Source of the DNA: Variovorax beijingensis
GTDB lineage: Bacteria; Pseudomonadota; Gammaproteobacteria; Burkholderiales; Burkholderiaceae_C
Reading direction: 5' to 3'
DNA: 64,000 nt
Assembly (NCBI RefSeq): GCF_007828835.1
Contig: NZ_VIVL01000001.1
Location: 372,001 to 436,000 of the forward strand
Shown: piece after piece, positions 18,601-28,622 of the stretch
How positions within the stretch are numbered: position 1 is the stretch's first letter
Layout: each line of letters starts with the position of its first letter
Made by a program: the position numbers and the translations under genes
Notes under the pieces: model-generated
Told to the model about the DNA's origin: nothing
The model's input: only the letters and a program-made list of their open reading frames with translations
Databases searched by the model: none

Positions 18601-18690
18601 AACACCGCGGAACCGGCTTTGCCGGGCCGCCGGTGTTGCCCCCGGTGAGGGGGGTGGCGAAGCGACACGAAGTGCGCGAAGCCTGGGGGT
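18601..18690 (-). repeat. Palindromic intergenic repeat between glnE and rlpA
   Basis: On the minus strand the segment folds into a CCCCC/GGGGG hairpin (18639-18653) and a longer stem, AACACCG...CGGTGTT, enclosing CCGGC-AAA-GCCGG (18601-18637; 13 of 17 positions pair). The sequence resembles abundant intergenic repeats I associate with Comamonadaceae genomes. No other copy is in this window, so its repeat status rests on memory. Confidence 0.5.
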
Positions 18691-18698
18691 GAGCCAAA

Positions 18699-21494
18699 TC
18701 AGCCAAATACCGCCTTCCACAAGGCCAGCATGGCGTCGCGCTCGGCGGCCAGTGCGGGCGGGGTGACCTGGGTCGGTTCTTCGTTGAGGCGTGCACGGTG
18801 CTGCACGCGGCGCAGTTCGCGGTAGGCGGCGGCGGCATTGCGGCCGACGCCTTCGGGCAGCAGGCCGGCTTCTTCGGCGCGCAGCAGCAGCGCGATGTTG
18901 CCGACGTTGGGAATCAGCTCCGGATGCTCGCCCGAGGCCGACAGCACCAGGAATTGCACCGCGAACTCGGCATCCACCATGCCGCCGGGGCTGTGTTTGA
19001 CGTCGAAGCGATCGGCCTTCACCGGCCGCGCGCCGCGCAGCTTGTTGCGCATTGCGATGATCTCGGCCTTCAGTGCCTCGCGGTCGCGCGGCGCCACCAG
19101 CACGGCTTCGCGCACCTGGTCGAAGCGCGTGCCCAGCGCTGTACTGCCGAGCACGAAGCGCGCACGCGTCATGGCCTGGTGCTCCCAGGTCCATGCGGTG
19201 TTGCTGCCGCGTCCCAGCTGGTAGCGTTCGTAGGCTTCGAAGCTGGTGGTCAGCAGGCCCGAATTGCCGTTCGGCCTCAAGGCGGTGTCGATCTCGAACA
19301 GGTCGCCCTCGCGCGTCTTCACGGTGAGCCAGTTGATCAGCTTGCGCACGTAGGCCGCATAGACCTCGCCCGCGCGCTCGTCGTCGTCTTCGTAGACGAA
19401 CACGATGTCGAGGTCGCTGCCGTAGCCCAGTTCCTTTCCGCCGAGCTTGCCGTAGCCGATGATCGCGAACTGCGGCAGCTCGCGGTGCCTGTTGCGCACA
19501 TGCGGCCAGCACCAATGGGCGGTCACGCGCAAGGTGGTGTCGGCCAGCGCGCTCAGGTCGTCGGCCACCTGCTCCACGGTGAGCCGGCCGTCCACGTCGC
19601 GCGCCAGCGTGCGGAACACCTCGGCATGGTGGGCGTGGCGCAGCAGGTTCAGCAGGCGCTCCTCGTCGGCCTCGCCGGTGCGGCTGAGCGAGGCGTGGCG
19701 CGCCTCGAGTTCGCGCTCGAACTCGGCCGCCATGAAGCGGCCCGAGAGCATTTCGTCGCTCGCGAGCTCGTCGATCACGCCCGGGTGCTGCATCAAGTAG
19801 CGCGCGGGCCACTTCGCGGCGCCCAAGAGCCGCAGCAGCCGTTCCTGCACCGCGGGCCGCTCGACCAGCAGCGCCAGGTAGCTCTCGCGCCGCAGCAGCG
19901 GCTCGATCCAGTCGGCCCAGCGCAGGGCGGCGTCCACATGGCGCGGCGTCTGTCCGGGGCCGTCGCCGTCGGGCTCCTTCAGCCAGTGTCCGGTGCGCTG
20001 CACCAGCTGGCGCAGCCGGGCGCGCGTTTCCTCGCGCAGCGCCAGCACGCGGGGCTGCTCGCACCAGTTGCGGATGCGGTCGGCAAAGGCCGGCGGCAGG
20101 TCGTCGAGCAGGTCGGCCAGGTCGGTGGGGGCGGCGGCCTTCTTGCCGTTGCATTTGCCGTTGCAGGGCTTCTCGCCGCCGAGCAGCTTGTCGAACTCCT
20201 GCGCCACGAACTCGCGGTGCGTGTCGAGCTGCTCGAGGAACGGGCAGCAGCTGGCGTAGCCCATGGTCTGCGCGACCCAGCGCAGGTCGTCGTCGGCCAC
20301 CGGCAGCACGTGGGTCTGCTGGTCGTCCAGGTACTGGATGCGGTGCTCCACGCGGCGCAGGAACTCGTAGGCCGCGGCCAGGGTGTCGGCGGTTTCCTGC
20401 GGCATCAGGCCGGCGCGCGCGAGCCGCTGCAGCGCGTCGAGCGTGGGGCGCGTGCGCAGTTCGGGAAACTGGCCGCCACGCACCACCTGCAGCAGCTGCA
20501 CGGTGAACTCGATCTCGCGGATGCCGCCGCGCGAGAGCTTGACGTCGTTGGCGCGCTCGGGCCGCCCGGCGCTGCGGCGGGCCGACTGCTCGCGGATCTG
20601 CCGGTGCAGCGTGCGCAGCGAATCGAACACGCTGTAGTCCAGGTAGCGCCGGAACACGAAGGGCAGCACGGTGGCGCGCAGGCCCTGCGCAAGGCCTTCC
20701 GAGACCACGTCGCGCGGCGCTACGACCCGGCTCTTCATCCAGGCAAAGCGCTCCCACTCGCGGCCCTGCACCTGGAAATATTCTTCGAGCGCATCGAGCG
20801 ACACCACGCTGGGCCCGGAATTGCCGTTCGGCCGCAGCGCAAGGTCGACGCGGAACACGAAGCCGTGCTCGGTGATGTCGCCCACCAGCGCATAGATGCG
20901 CTTCACGGCGCGCGAGAAATATTCCTGGTTCGAGAGGCGGCTGCGGCCGTCGGCATCGCCGCGGGTTTCGCCGTCCAGGTCGTACAGGTAGATCAGGTCG
21001 ATGTCGCTCGACACGTTGAGCTCGCGCGCGCCGAGCTTGCCCATGCCCACCACCCAGAGCTGCGCGCGCTGGCCTTCGGGGCCCAGCGGGGCGCCATGCA
21101 CCGCGTCGAGTTCCTGGCAGGCGTCGCGGCAGGCGACGTCGAGCGCGAATTCAGCGAGCTCGGTGACGGCGGTGGTCACCACGGCCAGCGGCGCCTTCGC
21201 ATCGCAATCGAGGGTTACAAGCCGTTCCATCACGAGCTGCCGCACAATGCGCAGCGCATCGCCGACGCCGTCCCCGCGTTCGCGCAGTGCCTCGTAGGCC
21301 TTCGACATCGACTCGCGCCGCGGCGCGCCAGGGGAAAGCAATGCAAGCTCGGCCGCATACCTGCGGCGCAGGCGCTGGACGAAGCGCGAATAGGAAGAGA
21401 ACGCGACCTCGGGCGCTTCTGTCGATGGCGTGGCTGGCAACTGGTTCACACTGGTGTCGGCTTCCGCGGAACCCCTCTGAATGCTGGCGGTCAT
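18699..21494 (-). CDS. glnE: Glutamine synthetase adenylyltransferase/deadenylase GlnE
   Basis: The bifunctional enzyme attaches AMP to, and removes it from, glutamine synthetase, under control of PII and glutamine. The 931-residue product has both nucleotidyltransferase-fold halves: the adenylyl-removing half with GMGKLGARELNVSSDIDLIY and the adenylyl-transferring half with GYGKLGGKELGYGSDLDIVF, each followed by an RPNGNSG segment. Length is usual for the family. The ATG at 21494 lies only 25 bp from the divergent yhdP ATG, so the two promoters must overlap or lie inside the opposite coding region. A longer in-frame start at 21563 would overlap yhdP and was not used. Confidence 0.96.
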   Translation of the reverse strand: MTASIQRGSAEADTSVNQLPATPSTEAPEVAFSSYSRFVQRLRRRYAAELALLSPGAPRRESMSKAYEALRERGDGVGDALRIVRQLVMERLVTLDCDAKAPLAVVTTAVTELAEFALDVACRDACQELDAVHGAPLGPEGQRAQLWVVGMGKLGARELNVSSDIDLIYLYDLDGETRGDADGRSRLSNQEYFSRAVKRIYALVGDITEHGFVFRVDLALRPNGNSGPSVVSLDALEEYFQVQGREWERFAWMKSRVVAPRDVVSEGLAQGLRATVLPFVFRRYLDYSVFDSLRTLHRQIREQSARRSAGRPERANDVKLSRGGIREIEFTVQLLQVVRGGQFPELRTRPTLDALQRLARAGLMPQETADTLAAAYEFLRRVEHRIQYLDDQQTHVLPVADDDLRWVAQTMGYASCCPFLEQLDTHREFVAQEFDKLLGGEKPCNGKCNGKKAAAPTDLADLLDDLPPAFADRIRNWCEQPRVLALREETRARLRQLVQRTGHWLKEPDGDGPGQTPRHVDAALRWADWIEPLLRRESYLALLVERPAVQERLLRLLGAAKWPARYLMQHPGVIDELASDEMLSGRFMAAEFERELEARHASLSRTGEADEERLLNLLRHAHHAEVFRTLARDVDGRLTVEQVADDLSALADTTLRVTAHWCWPHVRNRHRELPQFAIIGYGKLGGKELGYGSDLDIVFVYEDDDERAGEVYAAYVRKLINWLTVKTREGDLFEIDTALRPNGNSGLLTTSFEAYERYQLGRGSNTAWTWEHQAMTRARFVLGSTALGTRFDQVREAVLVAPRDREALKAEIIAMRNKLRGARPVKADRFDVKHSPGGMVDAEFAVQFLVLSASGEHPELIPNVGNIALLLRAEEAGLLPEGVGRNAAAAYRELRRVQHRARLNEEPTQVTPPALAAERDAMLALWKAVFG

Positions 21495-21519
21495 AATTCC
21501 GGACACAGCGCGATCCTCA

Positions 21520-24500
21520 ATGAACGACACGGCGTCTTCCCCTTCACGTCTGCTCAAGATCACCGCTGCGACGGCGCGCTGGCTGCTGGGTTTACTGATC
21601 GCTGCATGGCTTCTGCTGGCACTGTCAGTGGTTGTCCTACACGCGTGGATTGTGCCGCGAATCGGCGATTACCGTGGCGCGCTCGAGGCACAAGCCAGCA
21701 AGGCCATCGGGGTACCCGTGCGCATCGGGTCGATCACGGCCCGTTCCGATAGTCTCTTTCCCGCTTTCGAGTTGCGCGACGTGGTGCTGCACGACGCCCA
21801 GAAGCGGGAAGCCCTGCGTCTCGTGCGGGTGGTGGCGAGCGTATCGCCGCGCTCGCTGTGGCGCCTCAATTTCGAGCAGCTCTATATCGAGGGGCCGCAG
21901 GTCGACGTGCGGCGCGACGTGCTCGGCAAGCTGCACGTGGCGGGCCTCCACATGGACACCGACACCACCGGAGAGACCCGCGCCGCCGACTGGTTTTTCG
22001 CCCAGCGCGAGCTGGTGGTCGAAGGCGGCACCGTGCGCTGGACCGACGAGCAGCGCCAGGCCGAGCCCCTGCTCCTGACCGACGTGCGCTTCGTGGCGCG
22101 CAACACGGCCCGGCGCCACGGCCTCAGGCTCGACGCCACGCCGCCGGTCGGCTGGGGCGAGCGCTTCACGCTGCGCGGGCAGTTCCGTCAGCCGCTGCTG
22201 TCGGTGCGCTCGGGCCGCTGGCAGACCTGGGACGGCCAGGTCTATGCCGACCTGCCCTACATGGACGTCACCCGCCTGGGCCGCTATGTCTCCCTCGACG
22301 CCCGCATCCGCGAAGGCAGCGGCGCGCTGCGCCTCTGGGCCGACGTGAAGAGGGGGCAGATCGTGGGCGGCGCGGCGGACCTCGGGCTCGACCGCATCGA
22401 CGCCTCGCTGGGCCGGGGCCTGCAGCCGCTGGTGCTGCGCGCGGTGACCGGACGGCTGGCCGGCCAGCTGGACGAGGAAAAGCTCGAGTTCTCGACCGCC
22501 GCCCTGCAGTTCGACACCGCGGACGGCATGCGCTGGCCCGGCGGCAACCTGTGGCTGCAGCACTCCCCCGCGCGGGGCCGCACGCCGGAGCAGGGCGCCT
22601 TGCGCGCCGACCGGCTCGACCTGGCCGCGCTGGCCCTCATTGCCGACCGGCTGCCGCTGGGCGATGCCACGCACCGCGTGCTCGACGCCTATGCGCCGCG
22701 CGGGCTGGTCGAGCGCATCGACCTGAACTGGCAAGGCTCGCTGGGCGCCCCTGAACGCTACCAGGCCAAGGGGCGGGTCAGCGGCCTGCGCGTCGCCTCG
22801 CAGGCGGCGGCCACGCCTGAAGCCGCCCCCGCCCCACCGGCCACCGCGGCCAGGCCCGCCGGCGCCGCGCCCGCCGCCCAGCGGCCGCATGCCGGCTCGC
22901 CGGGCCTGAGCGGGGCCACCGTCGAGTTCGACGCCACCCAGGCCGGCGGCAGCGCCGCGCTGTCGATGGCCCAGGGAACGCTCGAATTTCCGGGGGTGTT
23001 CGAGGAACCGCTCATTCCCATCGACCGTCTCGCGGCCCAATTGCAGTGGAAGCTCGACAAGGGCCACGCGCAATTGCAGGTTTCCAAGCTGCGCTTCGCC
23101 AATGCCGATGCCGACGGCGAAGCCGAAGCCAGCTGGCGCACCAGCGATCCCGCCGTGTCCCGCGGGCAGTCGCTCTACCCCGGCGTGCTTGACCTGCAGG
23201 GCAAGCTGACCCGCGCCGACGGCACGCGCGTGTTCCGCTACCTGCCGCTCGAGATCCCCCAGCACACGCGCGACTACGTGCGCGACGCGGTCACCAAGGG
23301 CACGGCCAGCAGCGTCGACTTCCGCGTGCGCGGCGACCTGCACGACATGCCGTTCATGGACCCGAAGCAGGGCGAGTTCCGCATCGTGGCCAAGGTGGCC
23401 GACGTCAACTACGCCTATGTGCCGCCGGCCTCGGCCATTGCCGCGTCCACGGCATCCAAGGCGCCGGCCTCCGCGGCCCGCAGCGGTGCGCCGGCGCCGG
23501 CCTGGCCCGCGCTCACGGGGCTTTCGGGCGAACTGGTGTTCGAGCGCGCGGGCATGCTGGTGCGCAACGCGCGCGGCCGGCTGGCGGGCGCGACCGGCAT
23601 CGAGGTGACCAAGGCCGAGGCGCAGATTGCCGACATGTCGCACCATGCCTCGCTGCTGCGCGTCGATGCCCAGGCCAAGGGCCCGCTCGCCGAACTGCTG
23701 CGCGTGGGCGCGCCGCTGGCCGGGGAAACCGGCGAGGTGCTGTCCCGCGCGCGCGCCACCGGCACGGCCGACTACCGGCTGCACCTCGAACTGCCGCTGG
23801 CCGCGCTGGAGGCGGCCAAGGTCCAGGCCAGCATCGCGCTCGCCGACAACGAGCTGCAGCTGGTGCCCGAAGCGCCGTCCTTCACCCATGCGAAGGGCGT
23901 CGTCGGCTTTACCGAAACGGGCTTTTCGCTGGCTGGCGTCAACGCCAGGCTGCTCGGCGGCGACGTTCGCGTCGAAGGCCGCGGCCGCTTTGCCGGGCCC
24001 AACCGCGAGCTGGCATTGAAGGCGCAGGGCACCGCAACGGCCGAGGGCCTGCGCGCGGCGCGCGAGGCCGAGTGGCTCACGCGCATCGCGGCCAAGGCGA
24101 GCGGCGGCACGCCCTATGCGGCCACCTTCTCGATGCGCGACGGCGCGCCGGAGTTCTCGCTCACCAGCACGCTGCAGGGCCTGGCGCTGCAGCTGCCCGC
24201 ACCGCTCGTGAAGACGGCGGACGAACAGATGCCGCTGCGCATCGAGAAAAAGGTGCTGCAGCGCGAGACCCGGGCGGGTGCCGCCGTTGCCGTGCAGGAC
24301 CAGCTCTCGATGGAGCTCGGCCGCATCGGCGCCGCCCAGTATGTGCGCGACATCTCCGGCGCCGAAGCGCGCGTGCTGCGCGGCAGCATCGGCATCGGCC
24401 TTGCCGCGGGCGATGCCGCCCCCTTGCCCGACAAGGGCGTGCTGGCCAATGTCAACGTCGCGAAGCTCGACATGCCTGCGTGGCAGGCGCTGGTCGGCGA

Positions 24501-25704
24501 CACCGGAAGCAGCGCGGCCGAAGCGGCGGGCAATGCCGAGCGGCCCGAAGACGCGGCCACGGGCTACCTGCCCACGCGCATCGCGGTGCGTGCGCAGGAA
24601 CTCGGCATCGCGGGGCGCACGCTGCACAACGTGGTGCTCGGCGGCACGCGCGACGGTGCGCTCTGGCGCGCCAACATCGACGCCACCGAACTCAGCGGCT
24701 ATGCCGAGTACCGCCACACCCAGGCCGGGCGGCTCTATGCGCGGCTCGCGCGGCTCAAGATTGCGCCCACCGAAGCCAGGCAGGTCGAAACCCTGCTCGA
24801 CGAGCAGCCGGGCACGCTGCCCGCGCTCGACATCGTCATCGACGACTTCGAACTGCTGGGCAAGCGCCTGGGCCGTGCCGAGATCGATGCCGTCAACCGC
24901 GGCGGCGCGGGCCGCGAATGGATGCTCAACAAATTGAGCTTCACCATGCCCGAGGCCAATTTTTCGGCCAAGGGCACCTGGGCCGCCGCGCCGGGCGGCA
25001 CCTCCGGGCGCGCAGAGCAGCGCCGCACGGCCATGACCTTCAGGCTGGACATCGCGGACGCGGGCGATCTGCTCGCGCGCTTCGGCATGCCCGGCGTGCT
25101 GCGGCGCGGCAGCGGGCGGCTCGAAGGCGAGGTCAACTGGCGCGGCTCGCCGTTCTCGCTCGACTATCCGAGCCTGGGCGGGCAGCTCCAGATCAACGTC
25201 GAATCGGGCCAGTTCCTCAAGGCCGACCCCGGCCTGGCCAAGCTGCTCGGCGTGCTGAGCCTGCAGGCGCTGCCGCGCCGGCTCACGCTGGATTTCCGCG
25301 ATGTCTTCAGCCAGGGCTTCGCCTTCGACTTCATCCGCGGCGACGCGAAGATCCACAACGGCATCGCGAGCACCAACAACCTGCAGATGAAGGGCGTCAA
25401 CGCGGGCGCGCTGATGGACGGCTCGGCCGACATCGTGCGCGAAACGCAGGACCTGCGCGTGGTGGTGGTGCCCGAGATCAATGCCGGTACGGCCGCGCTG
25501 GTGGCCACCGCGATCAACCCCGCGATCGGCCTGGGCACCTTCCTCGCGCAGTGGGTGCTGAGCAAGCCGCTTGCGGCCGCCGCCACGCAGGAGTTCCATA
25601 TCGAAGGCACCTGGGCCGACCCCAAAATAGCCAAGGTGCCACGATCCATCCTGCCGAGCGTACCCGGCGCTGCCGAGGCGCCGGCGGGCGGGCAGGGCAA
25701 GTGA
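21520..25704 (+). CDS. yhdP: YhdP family AsmA-like envelope protein
   Basis: The product is very large, 1394 residues, with one N-terminal membrane helix (LLIAAWLLLALSVVVLHAWIV) followed by long beta-rich repeats of the AsmA/YhdP type and a C-terminal AsmA-like end (ALVATAINPAIGLGTFLAQW). YhdP proteins bridge the inner and outer membranes and move phospholipids to the outer membrane. A low-complexity Ala/Pro segment lies near residues 430-455. It heads a plus-strand run of four closely spaced genes: nitrilase family (16 bp later), histidine kinase and response regulator. Divergent from glnE. Confidence 0.93.
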   Translation: MNDTASSPSRLLKITAATARWLLGLLIAAWLLLALSVVVLHAWIVPRIGDYRGALEAQASKAIGVPVRIGSITARSDSLFPAFELRDVVLHDAQKREALRLVRVVASVSPRSLWRLNFEQLYIEGPQVDVRRDVLGKLHVAGLHMDTDTTGETRAADWFFAQRELVVEGGTVRWTDEQRQAEPLLLTDVRFVARNTARRHGLRLDATPPVGWGERFTLRGQFRQPLLSVRSGRWQTWDGQVYADLPYMDVTRLGRYVSLDARIREGSGALRLWADVKRGQIVGGAADLGLDRIDASLGRGLQPLVLRAVTGRLAGQLDEEKLEFSTAALQFDTADGMRWPGGNLWLQHSPARGRTPEQGALRADRLDLAALALIADRLPLGDATHRVLDAYAPRGLVERIDLNWQGSLGAPERYQAKGRVSGLRVASQAAATPEAAPAPPATAARPAGAAPAAQRPHAGSPGLSGATVEFDATQAGGSAALSMAQGTLEFPGVFEEPLIPIDRLAAQLQWKLDKGHAQLQVSKLRFANADADGEAEASWRTSDPAVSRGQSLYPGVLDLQGKLTRADGTRVFRYLPLEIPQHTRDYVRDAVTKGTASSVDFRVRGDLHDMPFMDPKQGEFRIVAKVADVNYAYVPPASAIAASTASKAPASAARSGAPAPAWPALTGLSGELVFERAGMLVRNARGRLAGATGIEVTKAEAQIADMSHHASLLRVDAQAKGPLAELLRVGAPLAGETGEVLSRARATGTADYRLHLELPLAALEAAKVQASIALADNELQLVPEAPSFTHAKGVVGFTETGFSLAGVNARLLGGDVRVEGRGRFAGPNRELALKAQGTATAEGLRAAREAEWLTRIAAKASGGTPYAATFSMRDGAPEFSLTSTLQGLALQLPAPLVKTADEQMPLRIEKKVLQRETRAGAAVAVQDQLSMELGRIGAAQYVRDISGAEARVLRGSIGIGLAAGDAAPLPDKGVLANVNVAKLDMPAWQALVGDTGSSAAEAAGNAERPEDAATGYLPTRIAVRAQELGIAGRTLHNVVLGGTRDGALWRANIDATELSGYAEYRHTQAGRLYARLARLKIAPTEARQVETLLDEQPGTLPALDIVIDDFELLGKRLGRAEIDAVNRGGAGREWMLNKLSFTMPEANFSAKGTWAAAPGGTSGRAEQRRTAMTFRLDIADAGDLLARFGMPGVLRRGSGRLEGEVNWRGSPFSLDYPSLGGQLQINVESGQFLKADPGLAKLLGVLSLQALPRRLTLDFRDVFSQGFAFDFIRGDAKIHNGIASTNNLQMKGVNAGALMDGSADIVRETQDLRVVVVPEINAGTAALVATAINPAIGLGTFLAQWVLSKPLAAAATQEFHIEGTWADPKIAKVPRSILPSVPGAAEAPAGGQGK

Positions 25705-25720
25705 AAACGGAGACCACGCA

Positions 25721-26536
25721 ATGAAAGTCGCAGCCATCCAGATGGTGTCGGCCATCGCCCGCGAAGCCAACCTCGCGCGCGCCCACGGCCTGCTCGCGCA
25801 AGCCGCCGCGGCCGGTGCCGAACTGGCGGTGCTGCCCGAGTATTTCTGCATGATGGGCGCGCGCGACACCGACAAGCTGGGCCTGCGCGAGACCGCGGGC
25901 GCGGGCACCGTGCAGGGCTTTCTGGCCGACGCGGCGCGCGAGTTCGGGCTCTGGATCGTGGGCGGCACGCTGCCCATCGAAAGCGGCGACGCCGAGCACG
26001 TGTTCAACAGCTCGCTGTGCTATTCGCCCGATGGCCGGTGCGTGGCGCGCTACGACAAGATCCATCTCTTCTTCTTCGACAACGGCAGCGAGCGCTACGA
26101 CGAGCGCCGCGTCATCGCGCCGGGCGCCGAGCCCGTGCTGTTCGAGCTGCCCTCGCGCGACGGCCATCGTTGGCGCGTGGGCATGAGCGTCTGCTACGAC
26201 CTGCGCTTTCCCGAGCTCTACCGCGCGCTCGCCAAACGCGGCGCCGAGCTGCTGCTGGTGCCCAGTGCCTTCACCCGCACCACGGGCGCCGCGCACTGGG
26301 AAGTGCTGCTGCGCGCGCGGGCCATCGAGAACCTGGCCTGGGTGGTGGCGCCCGCGCAGGGCGGCACGCACGAGAACGGCCGCCATACCTGGGGCCAGTC
26401 GATGGTGGTCGACCCCTGGGGCACGGTGGTGGCGCAGCAGGCGAGCGAAGAGGGCGTGGTGCTGTTCGACATCGATGCCGGGCAGATCGAGCGCGTGCGC
26501 GCGCAGCTGCCCGTCCTGTCCCACTGCGTGCTCTAG
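25721..26536 (+). CDS. Carbon-nitrogen hydrolase, Nit1/NitA-type amidase
   Basis: The 271-residue nitrilase-superfamily enzyme has the catalytic triad Glu40 (AVLPEYFC), Lys113 (RYDKIHLF) and Cys158 (MSVCYDLRFPELYR). The CYDLRFPELYR motif and the KIHLFFFDN segment place it with Nit1-type enzymes, which hydrolyse deaminated glutathione as metabolite repair; omega-amidase is the main alternative. CGGAGA stands nine bases before the ATG at 25721. It lies between yhdP and a histidine kinase whose ATG directly follows its stop. Confidence 0.9.
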   Translation: MKVAAIQMVSAIAREANLARAHGLLAQAAAAGAELAVLPEYFCMMGARDTDKLGLRETAGAGTVQGFLADAAREFGLWIVGGTLPIESGDAEHVFNSSLCYSPDGRCVARYDKIHLFFFDNGSERYDERRVIAPGAEPVLFELPSRDGHRWRVGMSVCYDLRFPELYRALAKRGAELLLVPSAFTRTTGAAHWEVLLRARAIENLAWVVAPAQGGTHENGRHTWGQSMVVDPWGTVVAQQASEEGVVLFDIDAGQIERVRAQLPVLSHCVL

Positions 26537-28585
26537 ATGGAGGAGGCTTTGGCTGTCGCACCGCCCCGGTGGGCGCTGTCGGCGTTCGCGCGGCTGCGCT
26601 CGCTCTGGCAGCGCTGGTTTCTCTGGCTGATCCTGGCCGTGCTGGTGTCGGCGCTGCTGGTCACCGTGGTGTGGCTCGCGGGCCGGCACGAGGTCGAGCA
26701 GGTCCAGGCGAACCTCGACCGCGACACCGCCGACGCGGTTTCGGACCTTCGCATCGGCCTGCAGCGCAACGCCCAGAGCCTGCGCGCCACCCAGGCCTCG
26801 GGCCTGGACCGCACGCATTGGCCCGACGCCGCGGCCTCCCTGCTGCGCGAGCACCGCGAGTGGCTGCGGCTCGAATGGCGCGACGCCGCGCTGCGTCCGC
26901 TCGAAGCGGTGAACACGCCCTACCGCATGCGGCTGATCGCCGACGAGAGCCGCGGCGCCGACCAGTCCGACGTGGGGCTCGCCTGCGCGGCCGCGCGCAA
27001 GCTCGGTGCGCCGGCCTATTCGCCGAGCCACTACGTGCCGATCCTCGGCGGAGGCGGCGTCGAGGTGATGGAACTGTGCGTGCCGATCGATGCGGGCGGC
27101 TTCCTGGTGGCGAGCTACTCGCTGCGCGACACGCTGATCGAGCTGGTCGGCCCCACGCTCACGCGCGGCCAGGAAGTGGCCTTCACCGAGGCCGACGGCA
27201 CGCGCCTGGTGGCGCTCGGCACCTCGCGCCGCACCGGAACGCGCGTCTTCACCTCGCAGCAGCTGATCGACCTGCCCGGCGCCGCGCTGATGCTGCGCGT
27301 GGACGGCTGGCGCGCCGCACCCGATCTCTTTCCGAACGTGCTGACGGCGCTGGTCACGGCCATTTCGATCGCGCTGGTGTCGGTGCTGGTGCTGCTTGCG
27401 CGCGACACGCGCCGCCGGCTGCGCGCCGAACGCGACCTTGCCGATGCGCTGGCCTTCCGCAAGGCGATGGAAGACTCGGTCATCACCGGCCTGCGCGCGC
27501 GCGACCTGCAGGGGCGTATCACCTACGTGAACCCCGCGTTCTGCGAAATGGTCGGCTTCAGCCCCGAAGAGCTGATGGCCGGCAGCGGCGAAGACATCGA
27601 GGCCCCCTATTGGCCGACCGAGCTGGCGCACGAATACCAGCAGCGGCAGGCCCGGCGGCTGGCCGGCGGCATGCCGCCGCGCGAGGGCTTCGAATCGGTC
27701 TTCATGCGCAAGGACGGCACGCGCTTTCCGGTGCTCATCTTCGAGGCCCCGCTGATCAACGCGCATCGCGTGCAGACCGGCTGGATGAGCGCCTTCATCG
27801 ACATCAGCGAGCAGCGCCGCATCGAGGAGCTCTCGCGCGCCAGCCAGGAACGGCTGCAGGCCAGCGCGCGGCTTGCCACGGTGGGCGAGATGGCCTCGCT
27901 GCTGAGCCACGAGCTCACGCAGCCGCTGGCCGCCATCGCCAGCTATGCGACGGGGTCGCTCAACATGCTCGGGCCGCACGCCAAGGGCGAGCAGGCCGAG
28001 GTGGCCATGGCGGTGCGGCGCATTGCCGAGCAGGCCGACCGCGCCGGCCAGGTGATCCGCAGCGTGCACGACTTCGTGCGCCGCCGCGACCGCACGCGCG
28101 AGGCGGTGGCGCCGCAGGCGCTGATCGATGCGGTGCTGCCGCTGGTGCGGCTGCAGGCGCGCAAGCTCGGCGTGAGCATCGAGGTGGTGCTCGAAGACCG
28201 CCTGCCTCCGGCCGTGTGCGACCGCACGCTGGTCGAGCAGGTGCTGCTGAACCTGGCGCGCAATGCGATGCAGGCCATGGATACGGCGGAGCACGTGGGC
28301 GAGCGCGTGCTGCGGCTGCGCGTGTCGCGCGTTGTCGCGGTCGGCGGCCCGGGCGCGGAGGACGCCCGGCGCTGGCTGGAGTTCTCGGTCGCCGATCTCG
28401 GCTGCGGCATCAGCGAAGAGGTGGCGGGCCGCCTCTTCACGCCTTTCTTCACCACGCGTGCCGACGGCATGGGGCTGGGCCTCAGCCTGTGCCGCACCGT
28501 GGTGGAGCAGCATGGCGGGGTGCTCGTGTTCGAGCCCAACCGCCCCCGGGGCACCGTGTTCCGGTTTACCCTGCCGAGTACATGA
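26537..28585 (+). CDS. Membrane histidine kinase with periplasmic sensor and PAS domain
   Basis: The 682-residue protein has two membrane helices (about 28-50 and 273-296) enclosing a periplasmic sensor region, a PAS domain (about 315-430; ITYVNPAFCEMVGFSPEEL), a HisKA domain with phospho-His 458 in LLSHELTQPLAAIASY, and an HATPase domain (NLARNAMQAM, DLGCGI, GMGLGLSLCRTVVEQHGG). The start codon abuts the stop of the amidase gene, so translation is probably coupled. The FixL-like H-box (SHELTQPLAAI) fits pairing with the FixJ-type regulator encoded 37 bp downstream. The signal sensed is unknown. Confidence 0.93.
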   Translation: MEEALAVAPPRWALSAFARLRSLWQRWFLWLILAVLVSALLVTVVWLAGRHEVEQVQANLDRDTADAVSDLRIGLQRNAQSLRATQASGLDRTHWPDAAASLLREHREWLRLEWRDAALRPLEAVNTPYRMRLIADESRGADQSDVGLACAAARKLGAPAYSPSHYVPILGGGGVEVMELCVPIDAGGFLVASYSLRDTLIELVGPTLTRGQEVAFTEADGTRLVALGTSRRTGTRVFTSQQLIDLPGAALMLRVDGWRAAPDLFPNVLTALVTAISIALVSVLVLLARDTRRRLRAERDLADALAFRKAMEDSVITGLRARDLQGRITYVNPAFCEMVGFSPEELMAGSGEDIEAPYWPTELAHEYQQRQARRLAGGMPPREGFESVFMRKDGTRFPVLIFEAPLINAHRVQTGWMSAFIDISEQRRIEELSRASQERLQASARLATVGEMASLLSHELTQPLAAIASYATGSLNMLGPHAKGEQAEVAMAVRRIAEQADRAGQVIRSVHDFVRRRDRTREAVAPQALIDAVLPLVRLQARKLGVSIEVVLEDRLPPAVCDRTLVEQVLLNLARNAMQAMDTAEHVGERVLRLRVSRVVAVGGPGAEDARRWLEFSVADLGCGISEEVAGRLFTPFFTTRADGMGLGLSLCRTVVEQHGGVLVFEPNRPRGTVFRFTLPST

Positions 28586-28622
28586 TCCACCCCCAGGTTT
28601 CGCGCCCGTTTTTGGAATTGAA

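Noticed and set aside
18798..26007. Very long open frames antisense to glnE and yhdP (about 1000 and 1450 codons)
   Set aside because: They mirror the GC-rich third positions of the real genes, have low-complexity Arg/Ala/His-rich translations and no domain; the sense frames carry clear family motifs.
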